From: Bacteroidales bacterium
Lineage (GTDB): Bacteria > Bacteroidota > Bacteroidia > Bacteroidales > FEN-979
Assembly: GCA_030681475.1 (NCBI GenBank)
Contig: JAUXWT010000047.1
Location: 1-56,964 of the forward strand
Reading direction: 5' to 3'
DNA: 56,964 bases
Both the position numbers and the translations under genes were made by a program. Each line of letters opens with the position of its first letter. Positions within the stretch are counted from its first letter, which is position 1. Below, piece after piece: positions 47,231 through 56,737 of the stretch. The notes under the pieces are model-generated. The model saw only the letters and a list, made by a program, of their open reading frames with translations. It searched no databases and was not told the DNA's origin.

Positions 47231-48550
47231 TTATGATATTTTATGATTTTCGCGGAATTTTTTTATTCTTTCCTCCAGGACAGGAAACTGTTCACGTTTG
47301 ACCAGCGAAACACAGGCACGGATGCCTTCCAGTCGTAAACTCCCTGTAATACTTAAGGTGATTGCGCTGATGCCGTAGTATAGCAACTCCTTGAGCAACT
47401 CCTCCCCGGTAAACCCGGGATAGGCTATGGTAAAAAAGAAACCATCTGCTATGGGTTCGTTTTCATCTTTATCATATACGATCGTGAATCCGTTGTCGGT
47501 GAACATTTTCTTCATGATCTTTGCCTTTGCCCCATATTCCTTGACCACTTCCACGAAATCAAAATCTCCATCGTTTACGGCTTTCAGCATGGCGGCCAGG
47601 GCATACTGTGTTGAATGGGTTGTACCTGCGCTTAGCGCGTAAACCGTTCCATAAATGAGTGCCTTCCCAACAAGATCGGTGGAGTAATGATTAAGCAGGT
47701 CGGGGGACTGGGTATTGAAAAGTTTATTGGATAAGACCATCATTCCGATTCGCTGACCGGCATAACTGAACGCCTTGGAACTAGATATCAACAATAAGAA
47801 ATTGTCGGTATATTTGGCGACTGTAGGCTGGTAGGGAGGTATCCCGGGTTTGGAATAGTCTTTGCGGAAATCCATGGCGAAATAGGCCAGATCTTCAATG
47901 ATGATCACATCGTATTTGGTCGCCAGTTCCCCGATAATTCTTAGTTCTTTTTCGGTAAAGCAGATCCAGGATGGGTTATTGGGATTTGAGTATAAAACTG
48001 AATGAATATTTCCCTTTGAAAAATAACTTTCCAGTTTTTCACGAAGTTTGTCCCCCCGATAGTCATAGACGTCAAAACTTTCGAACTTCCGCTCAAGTAC
48101 TTTGTGTTGCTGATGGTGAACCGGAAAACCCGGATCAATGAAAAGGGTTGTGTCTTTATCGCGGTGGATCTTCGAAAAGGTAATGAATGCCGCAAACCCG
48201 CCTTGCATGCTGCCAACAGTAGGAATGCAGTTTGCCGCATCCACATCAATGTCCAGGAATAATTTTACAAACCGCGCAGCTTCTGTTTTTAATACCGGTA
48301 TTCCTTCGATATCAGGATAAATGGCAGCAACACCACGCTGCAGCGCTGCGATCTCAGCCTGCACGCCAATATCTGTGGCAGGAAGTCCGGGAACCCCCAT
48401 CTCCATGCGGACATATTTTTCGCCGGTTTCAGCCTCAATTCCGGTTATTAAACGCTTGATTTCACGAATCGTTGCCTGACCAATGTTACGGATTTTACTT
48501 TCGCGGATATGTCGTTTAACAACATCGTAGTTTATAGGAGTATCTTTCAT
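47231..48550 (-). CDS. Pyridoxal-phosphate-dependent aminotransferase (class I/II)
   Basis: 439 residues from the ATG at 48550 (MKDTPINYDVVKRHIRES); a longer frame to 48628 adds a Cys-rich stretch unlike the family. The fold type I signatures are VGSMQGGFAAF, SNPNNPSWICFTEKELRIIG, VIIIEDLAYFAMDF and SSSKAFSYAGQRIGMM with the Schiff-base Lys. Substrate not predicted; aspartate- or aromatic-type enzymes are closest. It stands alone between the vor operon and a membrane protein gene. Confidence 0.85.
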   Translation of the reverse strand: MKDTPINYDVVKRHIRESKIRNIGQATIREIKRLITGIEAETGEKYVRMEMGVPGLPATDIGVQAEIAALQRGVAAIYPDIEGIPVLKTEAARFVKLFLDIDVDAANCIPTVGSMQGGFAAFITFSKIHRDKDTTLFIDPGFPVHHQQHKVLERKFESFDVYDYRGDKLREKLESYFSKGNIHSVLYSNPNNPSWICFTEKELRIIGELATKYDVIIIEDLAYFAMDFRKDYSKPGIPPYQPTVAKYTDNFLLLISSSKAFSYAGQRIGMMVLSNKLFNTQSPDLLNHYSTDLVGKALIYGTVYALSAGTTHSTQYALAAMLKAVNDGDFDFVEVVKEYGAKAKIMKKMFTDNGFTIVYDKDENEPIADGFFFTIAYPGFTGEELLKELLYYGISAITLSITGSLRLEGIRACVSLVKREQFPVLEERIKKFRENHKIS

Positions 48551-48640
48551 GAGGGGCGGGTATATGTTTTGTTTGCCTGTTTGTTTACAAATTAACAGGC
48601 AACAAATTTGAAGAAAATTTTCCAACATTCCAACTGTACT

Positions 48641-49354
48641 CTATGATTTCTTCTGTTGCATCAATGCGGCCATCGACATGAGTACGCCGAGAATGATACT
48701 GTACAGGGCGGCAACCAGGATACGGTAACCTTCGGGAAGCATGAAATTGATGGTCTGAGCGGGTATCCAGAAAAGAGGGATGGTTTTTTTTAACACAAAA
48801 TCCCAGAAATCGTACCAGTTGATCTCCCTGAAACATTGTCCGATCTGTATGGGTGTGAAAAATCCTTGCAAACTGCCTCCGGTTCGCTGAATGTGTGTAT
48901 CGGTGATTCGGTGAAAAGCCATGAAAACAGGGGCAAATAAAAGGTTCATGGTTGTGCTGACACTGAAGGCCGACAAAAATTTTAGCCAACTGAAGTCAGC
49001 CTGCCTTAAAATATCTGCAGGATTTGAATGTGGAAAAACGACCCCCATGGTTTTCAGCATTACGGGGGCGCCTTCACCAAAGATCACAAATGCAATTTTA
49101 ATGGTCACGCCCAGAAAACCCCACACGATGGCACGGGGAAGCAGGCCAAAACCCGGCTTATAGTAAACGCCGGTACGTATTCTCAGACCCAGACTTTCTC
49201 CGAAAGTAGCCAGGATGGCGAACTTGATAAAGCTTAATATATAAGCATGCCCTGAATTAAGTGTTTCATAGGTCTGGAAAACAAACGGGAATATGAAAAA
49301 TGGTAGTAAAACTATAATAACAAGCCCGGCAACAATCAAGTCTGTTTTTTTCAT
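48641..49354 (-). CDS. Membrane protein with Mpv17/PMP22-like C-terminus
   Basis: 237 residues with about four to five membrane helices. Unrecognised in the N-terminal half. The C-terminal part reads FWDFVLKKTIPLFWIPAQTI then NFMLPEGYRILVAALYSIIL, which follows the Mpv17/PMP22 pattern W-P-x2-Q-x2-N-F-x3-P-x3-R. That family is mainly eukaryotic (organelle membrane channels), with scattered bacterial members. A TAACTTTG element on the minus strand (49390-49397) lies upstream. Assignment is by motif only. Confidence 0.5.
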   Translation of the reverse strand: MKKTDLIVAGLVIIVLLPFFIFPFVFQTYETLNSGHAYILSFIKFAILATFGESLGLRIRTGVYYKPGFGLLPRAIVWGFLGVTIKIAFVIFGEGAPVMLKTMGVVFPHSNPADILRQADFSWLKFLSAFSVSTTMNLLFAPVFMAFHRITDTHIQRTGGSLQGFFTPIQIGQCFREINWYDFWDFVLKKTIPLFWIPAQTINFMLPEGYRILVAALYSIILGVLMSMAALMQQKKS

Positions 49355-49426
49355 GCAGTACGGTCTGAGAAGTTTTTATATCAAGCGGACAAAGTTAGAA
49401 TTTTTGACAAACACCTGATAAACTCT

Positions 49427-49460
49427 CAATCGTAAATCGCAAATTGCAAATCGTCAATTG
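49427..49460. repeat. Short copy of the RAYT-flank-type repeat at the yqgE end
   Basis: The units caatcgtaaatcgcaaattg and caaatcgtcaattg share words (caatcgtaaat, aatcgtcaat) with the palindromes flanking the RAYT gene at 6099-6230 and 6795-6915. It spans the last codons and stop of the yqgE gene, so its insertion would have altered the C-terminus. Confidence 0.45.
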
Positions 49461-50014
49461 AAAGTGGGGTCGGCCGGAAAATTGGCCCAGATCGCATAAT
49501 CCTTTCCCATGTTTTTGAGGTAATTGCTCCAAAGGCTTTCCGGATGGTCGTTTATAACCTCTTTAACGCTGGTTTGAGAGAGCACCCACGATTTTTCGTT
49601 GAGCTCCCGGTCAAGCTGGTTGGGCGACCACCCCGAATACCCGACAAAGAACCGGATCTCTCTGGGTAACATCACTTTGCTTCGCAGCATCTCCCTGATA
49701 ACGTCGAGGTCGCCACCCCAGTAAAGTCCCTGCATGATCGGCTGACTTTGTTCGATATTGCTGCGGGTATGAATGAAAAAAATACTGTCCGTTTTTACAG
49801 GTCCGCCAAGGTAAACCGGCAGGTTATAAAACGAAAAACCTTTAATGATATCCTTGAGCCGTGCTTCAATGGGTTTGTTGATGATCACACCGAATGAACC
49901 TTCATCGTTATGCTCCACCAGCAGAATTACCGATTGCCGGAAGTAGAAATCGCGCAATGATGGTTCTGAGATCAGGATACTTCCCTGTTTTGGTTTTGTG
50001 ACTGGTTTTTCCAT
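49454..50014 (-). CDS. YqgE/AlgH family protein
   Basis: 186 residues. GSILISEPSLRDFYFRQSVI start, SFGVIINKPIEARL, YLGGPVKTDSIFFIHTR and the hallmark GYSGWSPNQLDRELNEKSW are all present. The family is widespread and cytoplasmic, with no settled biochemical role; some members affect transcription or are anti-toxin-like. A divergent promoter pair lies between it and murL. Confidence 0.92.
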   Translation of the reverse strand: MEKPVTKPKQGSILISEPSLRDFYFRQSVILLVEHNDEGSFGVIINKPIEARLKDIIKGFSFYNLPVYLGGPVKTDSIFFIHTRSNIEQSQPIMQGLYWGGDLDVIREMLRSKVMLPREIRFFVGYSGWSPNQLDRELNEKSWVLSQTSVKEVINDHPESLWSNYLKNMGKDYAIWANFPADPTFN

Positions 50015-50024
50015 GGTGCTCTGA

Positions 50025-50041
50025 CAAATTTAGTACTTTTG
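50025..50041. promoter_or_regulatory. Back-to-back -7 elements between yqgE and murL
   Basis: TAAATTTG on the minus strand (caaattta at 50025-50032) and TACTTTTG on the plus strand (50034-50041) lie next to each other and point outwards. Suitable -33 elements are weaker (plus strand CAAA at 50058-50061 for the minus promoter, 25 nt away). Confidence 0.55.
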
Positions 50042-50075
50042 CGATGGACACTCCCGGCAAATATAATACCAATTC

Positions 50076-51491
50076 ATGGCAAGGTCAAGCAGACAGACTG
50101 ATTTTTTTCGATTTCGGGAACAATTTCCTGCTTTTATTTTTGAAAAGCAGGAATTTTCGATGACACCACGCGGTTTGGATATCAGGTTTACCTTTAATTT
50201 GGCCGGCAAGCATCAATTTTATCCCACACTTTTTATTCCCAGGAAATCGTTTTTTCTGCCTGATGAAGAAATTGCGAACCATCTCGATAGCATTGTTTTT
50301 AACCTTGGAATGATCGAACTCATCAGCTATTGGAAGGCGGCTTGCCCCCCGAAGGTCATCATCAAGCCTTATGCCCTTCATACTGATCAGGTACAATGGT
50401 GGAAAAAGATCTATTTTAACGGATTGGGTGAATTTTTTTATCTGAATTCAATTGAGGTCACCGAAGAAAATTTCATGGAAATAGAGTGTGCGGCAAATTT
50501 CGTTGAGACCTACAGCAGTTTTATTGAGTTGCACAGCAGTGCGTCTCAACAAATTGAAAACAAGGTGATTATTCCGGTAGGGGGTGGTAAAGATTCGGCT
50601 GTAACACTCGAACTACTTGGAAATCGTTTTAGCGGTATCCCTTTGATCCTGAACCCCAGGGGCGCAAGTCTCGATACAATTGCTGCTAAGGGATTTACTC
50701 CTGATCAGATGATCGGGATCCAGCGCACGATCGACCCCGGGCTGTTAAAATTGAATGATCTTGGATTTCTGAATGGCCATACCCCATTTTCAGCCTTGCT
50801 GGCCTTTGTCACCGTGCTTGGCGCCATTTTAACCGGCCACAGGAATATCGCGCTGTCGAATGAGTCGAGCGCCAATGAGGCCACCGTTGAAGGTACAGAG
50901 ATTAACCACCAGTATTCAAAGTCGTTCAGGTTTGAATCGGATTTCCGGGATTATGTGAAAAGATGGATTTGCGATGACATCAACTATTTCAGTTTCTTAC
51001 GTCCGCTGAATGAGTTGCAGATCGCATCATTGTTTGCGACGTTTTCACGATACCATCCTGTTTTTAAAAGTTGCAATGCAGGCAGCAAGGCCAATAGATG
51101 GTGCGGGCAATGTGCAAAGTGTCTTTTTACCTATATTATTTTGTCTCCGTTTCTTCAACAGGCGCAGCTTGTGCATATCTTTGGGAAAAATCTTTTGGAT
51201 GATGGATCCCTCAAGCCTCTTTTCGATCAACTTACCGGGCTTGCCGATGAAAAACCTTTCGATTGCGTGGGAACCATCCGTGAAGTGAACCTGGCGCTTT
51301 GTGAAACCATCAGGCAGACCAATGAAAGCGCCTTGCCTTTCTTACTGATCTATTACAAGAATTCAGGAAAGTATTTACAATATAAACGTATTGATTTTAA
51401 AACTGAACTGTTGCAATTATCGGATGAACATCACCTGCTTCCGGAGTTTTTATCGATCGTTCAGGAGTGGCTGGGAAGAATAAACGGGTGA
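50076..51491 (+). CDS. murL: UDP-N-acetylmuramoyl-L-alanyl-L-glutamate epimerase (MurL)
   Basis: 471 residues. IIPVGGGKDSAVTLELLGNR has an ATP pyrophosphatase-type loop (GGGKDS, residues 169-174). The second half has ALSNESSANEATVEGTEINH with QYSKS, and a Cys-rich end (Cys333, then RWCGQCAKC at 341-349). These are the features I recall for MurL, the ATP-dependent enzyme that inverts the glutamyl residue of UDP-MurNAc-L-Ala-L-Glu. The decisive context is the MurD-like ligase 68 nt downstream, which would act before it. Together they would give D-glutamate in peptidoglycan without glutamate racemase. Confidence 0.72.
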   Translation: MARSSRQTDFFRFREQFPAFIFEKQEFSMTPRGLDIRFTFNLAGKHQFYPTLFIPRKSFFLPDEEIANHLDSIVFNLGMIELISYWKAACPPKVIIKPYALHTDQVQWWKKIYFNGLGEFFYLNSIEVTEENFMEIECAANFVETYSSFIELHSSASQQIENKVIIPVGGGKDSAVTLELLGNRFSGIPLILNPRGASLDTIAAKGFTPDQMIGIQRTIDPGLLKLNDLGFLNGHTPFSALLAFVTVLGAILTGHRNIALSNESSANEATVEGTEINHQYSKSFRFESDFRDYVKRWICDDINYFSFLRPLNELQIASLFATFSRYHPVFKSCNAGSKANRWCGQCAKCLFTYIILSPFLQQAQLVHIFGKNLLDDGSLKPLFDQLTGLADEKPFDCVGTIREVNLALCETIRQTNESALPFLLIYYKNSGKYLQYKRIDFKTELLQLSDEHHLLPEFLSIVQEWLGRING

Positions 51492-51559
51492 ACAGGCGGT
51501 AAGGTGACCAACCTGGCGGCTTTGGGCCTTAGTATGACAATAATAAGAAATTGCAGGAA

Positions 51560-52993
51560 ATGATAGACCTGATCAGAGTAAGGTTCGAATATAAATCAAT
51601 AGTATTGCTTGGCTTTGGACGGGAGGGACAATCAACCTATTCGTTGCTGCGGAAAGTGTTCCCGGAGAAACCGCTGACGATTGCCGATCTGAGCGAAACC
51701 GTACGGGAAAATCCTATGATTCTGGAAGATAAGTATGTTCAATTTATTACCGGAACGGATTATCTCAGGAAACTGAATGATTTTGATGTGATTTTCCGCT
51801 CCCCGGGGATCCCGGTCTGGCAGTTGATATCCCATGCCGGGGAGTTTTTTAATTCCCCCGGTGATTTGCTGGCAAAATGCCTTATCCCCAAGGCAAAGAT
51901 CACCTCGCAAACGGAACTTTTTCTCGAATTCTATTCAAAACAGGTAATCGGCATTACCGGTACCAAGGGTAAAAGCACTACCGCCAGTCTGATTCACCAT
52001 ATTTTTAAAACGGCTGGCAAAGATGTTTTACTGGCAGGTAATATCGGCAACCCGGTATTTCATTTCATCGATATCATTGATCAAGATACCGTTATAGTTA
52101 TTGAACTTTCTTCGCATCAACTTGAATTCCTTAAGCTGGCTCCGCGTTTTGCCGTGCTGCTCAATGTTTACCAGGAGCATCTTGATGCTTATGAAAACTA
52201 TGAGGCCTATCAGTTGGCCAAGAGTAACATTACCAAATATCAGCATCCCGGCGATTTTATAATTTACAACGACGATGATCCGTTGGTTAAAATGCTTATT
52301 GAACCATATTTGGCAAACCGCACAGGTTATCCGTTTTCAATGCAGCTGCAGCCTCGGCCGGGAGGATTTGTTCAGGATGGAGTTGTATGCTTTTCAACTG
52401 ACGATCTGGTTGTTCCGGTATGGAAAATCCACCAGGACAGATTTCTGCGAGGCGAGCATAACCTGAAAAATATCCTGGCCGCGGTGAATGTGGCGATGTT
52501 GTATGGCATCGACACGGAAGTGATCAGAGATGGCATTGGAACGTTCAAAGGGTTAGCACACCGGCTGGAGTATGTGGGTGAATTTGGGAAGATACATTTT
52601 TATAACGATTCCATTGCCACCATTCCCGAAGCATGTATGGAGGCAATCAAAGCTATCCCAAACGTGGACACCCTCATCGCCGGAGGTTTTGACAGGGGAA
52701 TTGATTACTCATTACTGGCTGACTTCCTTAGCCGTTCAGCAGTCAGGAATTTTATACTGGTTGGAGAAGCAGGAAAGCGGATCATGGAGCATCTCGCCCT
52801 GGTTGATCAAGCCGGAAAGAAATTGTTCTGCATCAACAGGTTTGACGAATTTAAAGAGATTGCTTTTGGTGAAACAAAGGCTGGGTGTACCTGTCTCCTG
52901 TCACCTGCTGCTGCCAGTTATGATGAGTTCAGGAATTTTGAAGAGCGGGGAAAGAGGTTTAGGGAATTGGTGAGTGGCGAGGTAGCGAAGTAG
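51560..52993 (+). CDS. murD: MurD-like UDP-MurNAc-L-alanine:glutamate ligase (MurD2 candidate)
   Basis: 477 residues from ATG 51560; a TTG at 51551 is also possible. Mur ligase fold: N-terminal Rossmann LLGFGREGQSTYSLLRKVFP, ATP loop IGITGTKGKSTTASLIHHIF, then IELSSHQLEFLKLAPRFAVL and the C-terminal YNDSIATIPEACMEAIKAI. MurD normally adds D-Glu; the neighbour murL implies that this one may add L-Glu instead. The sequence alone does not prove the stereochemistry. Its C-terminal residues (SGEVAK) are from the gcgaggta tandem repeat. Confidence 0.85.
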   Translation: MIDLIRVRFEYKSIVLLGFGREGQSTYSLLRKVFPEKPLTIADLSETVRENPMILEDKYVQFITGTDYLRKLNDFDVIFRSPGIPVWQLISHAGEFFNSPGDLLAKCLIPKAKITSQTELFLEFYSKQVIGITGTKGKSTTASLIHHIFKTAGKDVLLAGNIGNPVFHFIDIIDQDTVIVIELSSHQLEFLKLAPRFAVLLNVYQEHLDAYENYEAYQLAKSNITKYQHPGDFIIYNDDDPLVKMLIEPYLANRTGYPFSMQLQPRPGGFVQDGVVCFSTDDLVVPVWKIHQDRFLRGEHNLKNILAAVNVAMLYGIDTEVIRDGIGTFKGLAHRLEYVGEFGKIHFYNDSIATIPEACMEAIKAIPNVDTLIAGGFDRGIDYSLLADFLSRSAVRNFILVGEAGKRIMEHLALVDQAGKKLFCINRFDEFKEIAFGETKAGCTCLLSPAAASYDEFRNFEERGKRFRELVSGEVAK

Positions 52994-53046
52994 CGAGGTA
53001 GCGAAATAGCGAAATGGCGAAATAGCGAATTAGTGAAATGGTGAAA
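52975..53046. repeat. Tandem gcgaggta/gcgaaata/gtgaaatg array between murD and the glucosaminidase gene
   Basis: Eight or nine 8-nt units start within the last codons of murD and run through the start codon of the next gene, whose first bases (atggtgaaat) are the final repeat units. Any length change here would alter both gene ends. Confidence 0.8.
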
Positions 53047-53985
53047 TTTTTTGGTTTGTTAGTAGTTACATCGGGTTTGATTTGTCAGCTTTATGCACAG
53101 CAGGCTGATTACAATGTATTAGTAAATGCATATATTCTGAAGTTCAAGGATATAGCGATCAATGAGATGAGGGTGTATCGCGTTCCGGCGAGCATTACGC
53201 TGGCCCAGGGAATATTGGAGTCTAACGCAGGCCGAAGTAAACTGGCCGTTGAGGCAAACAATCATTTCGGAATAAAATGCCACAAGGAATGGAACGGGAT
53301 GACCATTTACCACGATGATGATGTAAAAAATGAATGTTTCAGAAAATATAACGACCCGCTTGAATCGTTCCGTGACCATTCCAAGTTTCTAACCCAGCGT
53401 GAACGCTATAAACGATTGTTCGAACTTGATATCAGGGATTATAAAGGATGGGCTCACGGTTTGAAATCAGCGGGTTATGCAACCAATCCGACGTATGCAC
53501 AATTACTCATTAAAACTGTTGAGACCTTTCTTCTTGATCGGTACGACCGGACTGGTTTTGTTGAAACTTCCAATATCGGGTTACTTGATTTGAATATTGC
53601 TGAAAAAAAAACAGGACCGCAAGAATTTATTGTAAAATATTTAGGAATTGATAACCGTAACATTTATGAAAATAACCGGTTAAACATGATTATTGCCCGT
53701 GAAGATGACAACCTTTACGTTATTGCCCGCGATTTTAACATTTCTGTGAGCAAACTGCTTAAGTACAATGATTTACCCCGCGTAACAGCGCTTAAACCCG
53801 GCCAGGTGGTCTATCTGAATAACAAACGCCGAAAAGGAGAGTTTGAAAATCATAAAGTGCAAAAAGGTGAATCATTATATGACATATCGCAACTCTATGG
53901 CATAAGGTTGAAGTTGCTTTATAAACGGAATGACTTGCAAATAGGCGCTGAACCTAGAGCCGGAGCTGTTTTAAGGTTGCGGTAA
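53038..53985 (+). CDS. Secreted N-acetylglucosaminidase with LysM domains
   Basis: 315 residues. Signal peptide 1-21. GH73/FlgJ-type domain from about residue 30 to 165: ITLAQGILESNAGRSKLAVE with the catalytic Glu, HFGIKCHKEWNGMTIYHDDD and SFRDHSKFLTQRERYKRLFE. Two LysM modules follow, LYVIARDFNISVSKLLKYND (about 215-258) and HKVQKGESLYDISQLYGIRL (about 271-315), which hold peptidoglycan. It trims the cell wall. The start lies in a tandem repeat. Its 3' end overlaps the convergent gene by 15 nt. Confidence 0.9.
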   Translation: MVKFFGLLVVTSGLICQLYAQQADYNVLVNAYILKFKDIAINEMRVYRVPASITLAQGILESNAGRSKLAVEANNHFGIKCHKEWNGMTIYHDDDVKNECFRKYNDPLESFRDHSKFLTQRERYKRLFELDIRDYKGWAHGLKSAGYATNPTYAQLLIKTVETFLLDRYDRTGFVETSNIGLLDLNIAEKKTGPQEFIVKYLGIDNRNIYENNRLNMIIAREDDNLYVIARDFNISVSKLLKYNDLPRVTALKPGQVVYLNNKRRKGEFENHKVQKGESLYDISQLYGIRLKLLYKRNDLQIGAEPRAGAVLRLR

Positions 53986-56709
53986 ACGATAATTTTTAAG
54001 AACTTTTCCGGCGCCAACCACCAGGTTCTGTTGTGTGTCATTCTCAAGAAAACCCATATCAAATGGTGTATTACCCCGGATACCCGATTCGAGTTCACGA
54101 TAGCCATTCCTGTCAAATAGAAACAATTCGTTGGTTTCCGGTACCACGTAACCAATCATGGCCTTGCCATCGCTATCATGCAACAGAAACGGAGAATTAC
54201 TGATTTCACGCCGAAATGCATATGAATAGATAAGCTTGTAATTCCGGTTATAATAATAGATGTTGTTTTTATCGGAATATATAAATTCCGTTTGGCCATT
54301 TCCAATGATATCTTCATAAAAAAACTTGTGGTCGTGTGTGAACAGGTTAAGCGTAACCTCTGAAGTTTTCCCCTTTTCGTGGATAAAGATAACCTTACCA
54401 TCGCGCCCGGTTGTGAGAAATGGGCCTTTATTGTTGGTTTTGTTTATATGGAAGCCTGATGAGGGCGCATGCGTGAAATTAGGTCCGGGAGTTATCTGAA
54501 TCTCACCATTTTTATCCAGGATCAGCGTATTTCCATTGATTCCTGAAACCAGGATGTATTTTTTTTCTCCAACAGTGAAACATGATACCGGCTTAATTAT
54601 TTCTTCCTTCAGGTTTGGCCGCTTCCATCCAAATTGCGATACCCCATCCAGGGTAAAACTATAAATTCTGTTGTCCTGGAATGCAACCATGATGCTGTAA
54701 TCGAGGTTATTGTCCCAATCCGCCACCTTGATTCCGTTTGTCGCGTGAAGCGGGAAACGCATCGGGAATTTGTCGGCAAACTTACCGTCGGCATGTAGCA
54801 GATATAGATGCGTGTCTGTATTAAAAAGAAGGAATAACGAATCGTTGCCGTGAAATTGAATTGTATGGACTTCACCCATGATCTTGCCCATGATGTGAAG
54901 TTTCCATGCAATTTGCCCCTGGGATGTCACAAGGTAAAGGTTGTTGACAACGTCGGTAACAACAACTGCAGGATTACCTGAAGTTGTTGTATGAATGATC
55001 CGTGGTTGGCTTGCTATTGAAGTGTCAAGACTGGCCTGCCATTGCAACGGCCCCTCTTTTCCAAGGTTTGTGTTGTAACGGAGTAAGATATTTGAATAGA
55101 ACTGTCCGTCTGTATTACTATATTGAAATGCAATGGATTCGAATTTACGCAGGGTATCCATCATGGGATTAAGCTGATCAGAGAGTTCCTGATTTAATAC
55201 TCCTTTAATTGTATGTATGGCATTACGTGTGTTAAAATAGGAGTAAACATTGGATTTGTCTGATAAATTTGTTTCAAAATCATTAAATTCTTTATCCAAC
55301 CCAAATGTGGCCTTTTCTGTAACTGCCGTAATGACAGGTTCAAGAAATTTAGGTTGTGCGGCAAAGACAATATAACCATTTAAAAATGTAAAACAATTAG
55401 CTTCGAACTTCCCGAATATTTGACCAAACAGGGTTGGAATAAAAGCAGGCAGTCCCAGCCTGTAAATTTTATGTCCCCTGAAGTATACTGAATCATATCT
55501 GATCCCCAATGTATCAGCCAGTGCAAACAAGGAGGCAGTTGTGAGCAGTGTGTCGCGTGATTTTAAGGCCGTGAATCCGGTTTCTGTTGACGATATCGGA
55601 TCCTCCATCACGAACACTCCTCCTTCGCTGCCCATCCATGGCAGAAAATATTCACTCACATTTAGTTGATACTGGTCAATCAGGGAGAGGATATCATTTT
55701 GTTCGCCTGTAAAGGTTTCATCACGTTGCATCCGGTTTTGAAATCTTTGACAAAAGCGAGATGGATCACTCCATCCGTATGCCGTAAAATAGAGCGTTTG
55801 TAGAGGAATGATTACCGCGATATCTTTTTTCTGGGGTTTTTGATCTGTGAAAAGAGACAGAAACTGCTGATTACTGTCTGATGCCACGGTGATGCCGTTG
55901 AATAACAATTCGTCCTTTTTTATGATCAGATCGAGTCCGCTCCAGTCTGCAAAATTTGAAAATTTCAAAAGGCTTGGAAGGTTTTCTTCACGGAATATTT
56001 TCGATAAAACCAATGAAAAAAAACGGTAATTGACATAGATGTTAGCATCGACCTTTTTTCCGGAAGAAGCCTGCACTGTTCGAAACCCTGAGGAGGTGGC
56101 CATGGGTGTGTTAAGTGAAAGACGGTCGATGGCACGTTTGACAAGGTCGGCATGGAAACTTCCAATAAATACACCTTTTATCACGGCAAAGTAGAAGGCA
56201 TCCCGACTGCCACCCGATTGGATTCGGTGCAACCTGGTTATGGAATAGGGCGTTTCGGTCAGGATCGCTTTCCCTGAATTTATCTCGTTGATAAAATCCA
56301 GGATGTACGATTCGGGATCTCTTCCCGAAACTGAAGCAAGGTATAAAGCGCCAAAATTATTCCGGCCACTCAGAGTAATGGAAACCAGAATGTTGTATTG
56401 CTGGAATATTTTGCTGATTTTCGCATTTTTCCGGCTTGCTGAGTCAACATACTGAAGCTCGCTCTTGACGGTTCTTATTCCCGGAAATCGCGCAAGCGAT
56501 CTCCATAATATATTCGACCGGTTGAGCTCTTCGAGCAGGTTCCCAGCTTTATTTAATTGGATGATCAGGGCAGTGTTGCCGGGAATGGCATTGAAGGGTG
56601 ATTCGACGGGGCGCTGAAATTTATTATAGATGGTAAAGGCAAGCCAGGAAAAACCTGTCAAGGCCACGATTGCTGCCAGTATAATCAGAATTGTCCTGAA
56701 ATTTCTCAT
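53971..56709 (-). CDS. Large membrane-anchored protein with C-terminal beta-propeller
   Basis: 912 residues, no recognised family name. One N-terminal membrane helix (ILIILAAIVALTGFSWLAFT) leaves almost all of it outside the cytoplasm. Residues ~35-560 are alpha/beta sequence, in part like DUF3352 proteins (NAIPGNTALIIQLNKAGNLL, SRDAFYFAVIKGVFIGSFHA). Residues ~590-910 repeat blades of the type VVVTDVVNNLYLVTSQGQIA and YSFTLDGVSQFG, a PQQ/WD-like propeller. A lipid or protein scaffold role is possible but unsupported. Confidence 0.7.
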   Translation of the reverse strand: MRNFRTILIILAAIVALTGFSWLAFTIYNKFQRPVESPFNAIPGNTALIIQLNKAGNLLEELNRSNILWRSLARFPGIRTVKSELQYVDSASRKNAKISKIFQQYNILVSITLSGRNNFGALYLASVSGRDPESYILDFINEINSGKAILTETPYSITRLHRIQSGGSRDAFYFAVIKGVFIGSFHADLVKRAIDRLSLNTPMATSSGFRTVQASSGKKVDANIYVNYRFFSLVLSKIFREENLPSLLKFSNFADWSGLDLIIKKDELLFNGITVASDSNQQFLSLFTDQKPQKKDIAVIIPLQTLYFTAYGWSDPSRFCQRFQNRMQRDETFTGEQNDILSLIDQYQLNVSEYFLPWMGSEGGVFVMEDPISSTETGFTALKSRDTLLTTASLFALADTLGIRYDSVYFRGHKIYRLGLPAFIPTLFGQIFGKFEANCFTFLNGYIVFAAQPKFLEPVITAVTEKATFGLDKEFNDFETNLSDKSNVYSYFNTRNAIHTIKGVLNQELSDQLNPMMDTLRKFESIAFQYSNTDGQFYSNILLRYNTNLGKEGPLQWQASLDTSIASQPRIIHTTTSGNPAVVVTDVVNNLYLVTSQGQIAWKLHIMGKIMGEVHTIQFHGNDSLFLLFNTDTHLYLLHADGKFADKFPMRFPLHATNGIKVADWDNNLDYSIMVAFQDNRIYSFTLDGVSQFGWKRPNLKEEIIKPVSCFTVGEKKYILVSGINGNTLILDKNGEIQITPGPNFTHAPSSGFHINKTNNKGPFLTTGRDGKVIFIHEKGKTSEVTLNLFTHDHKFFYEDIIGNGQTEFIYSDKNNIYYYNRNYKLIYSYAFRREISNSPFLLHDSDGKAMIGYVVPETNELFLFDRNGYRELESGIRGNTPFDMGFLENDTQQNLVVGAGKVLKNYRLPQP

Positions 56710-56737
56710 CGATGGATTGCCTGGGAAACACCCGCAG

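Noticed and set aside
50076-51491. TilS/QueC-type enzyme because of the GGGKDS loop
   Set aside because: The SNE...NHQYSKS and Cys-rich segments and the adjacent murD fit MurL better; TilS is present elsewhere in the window.
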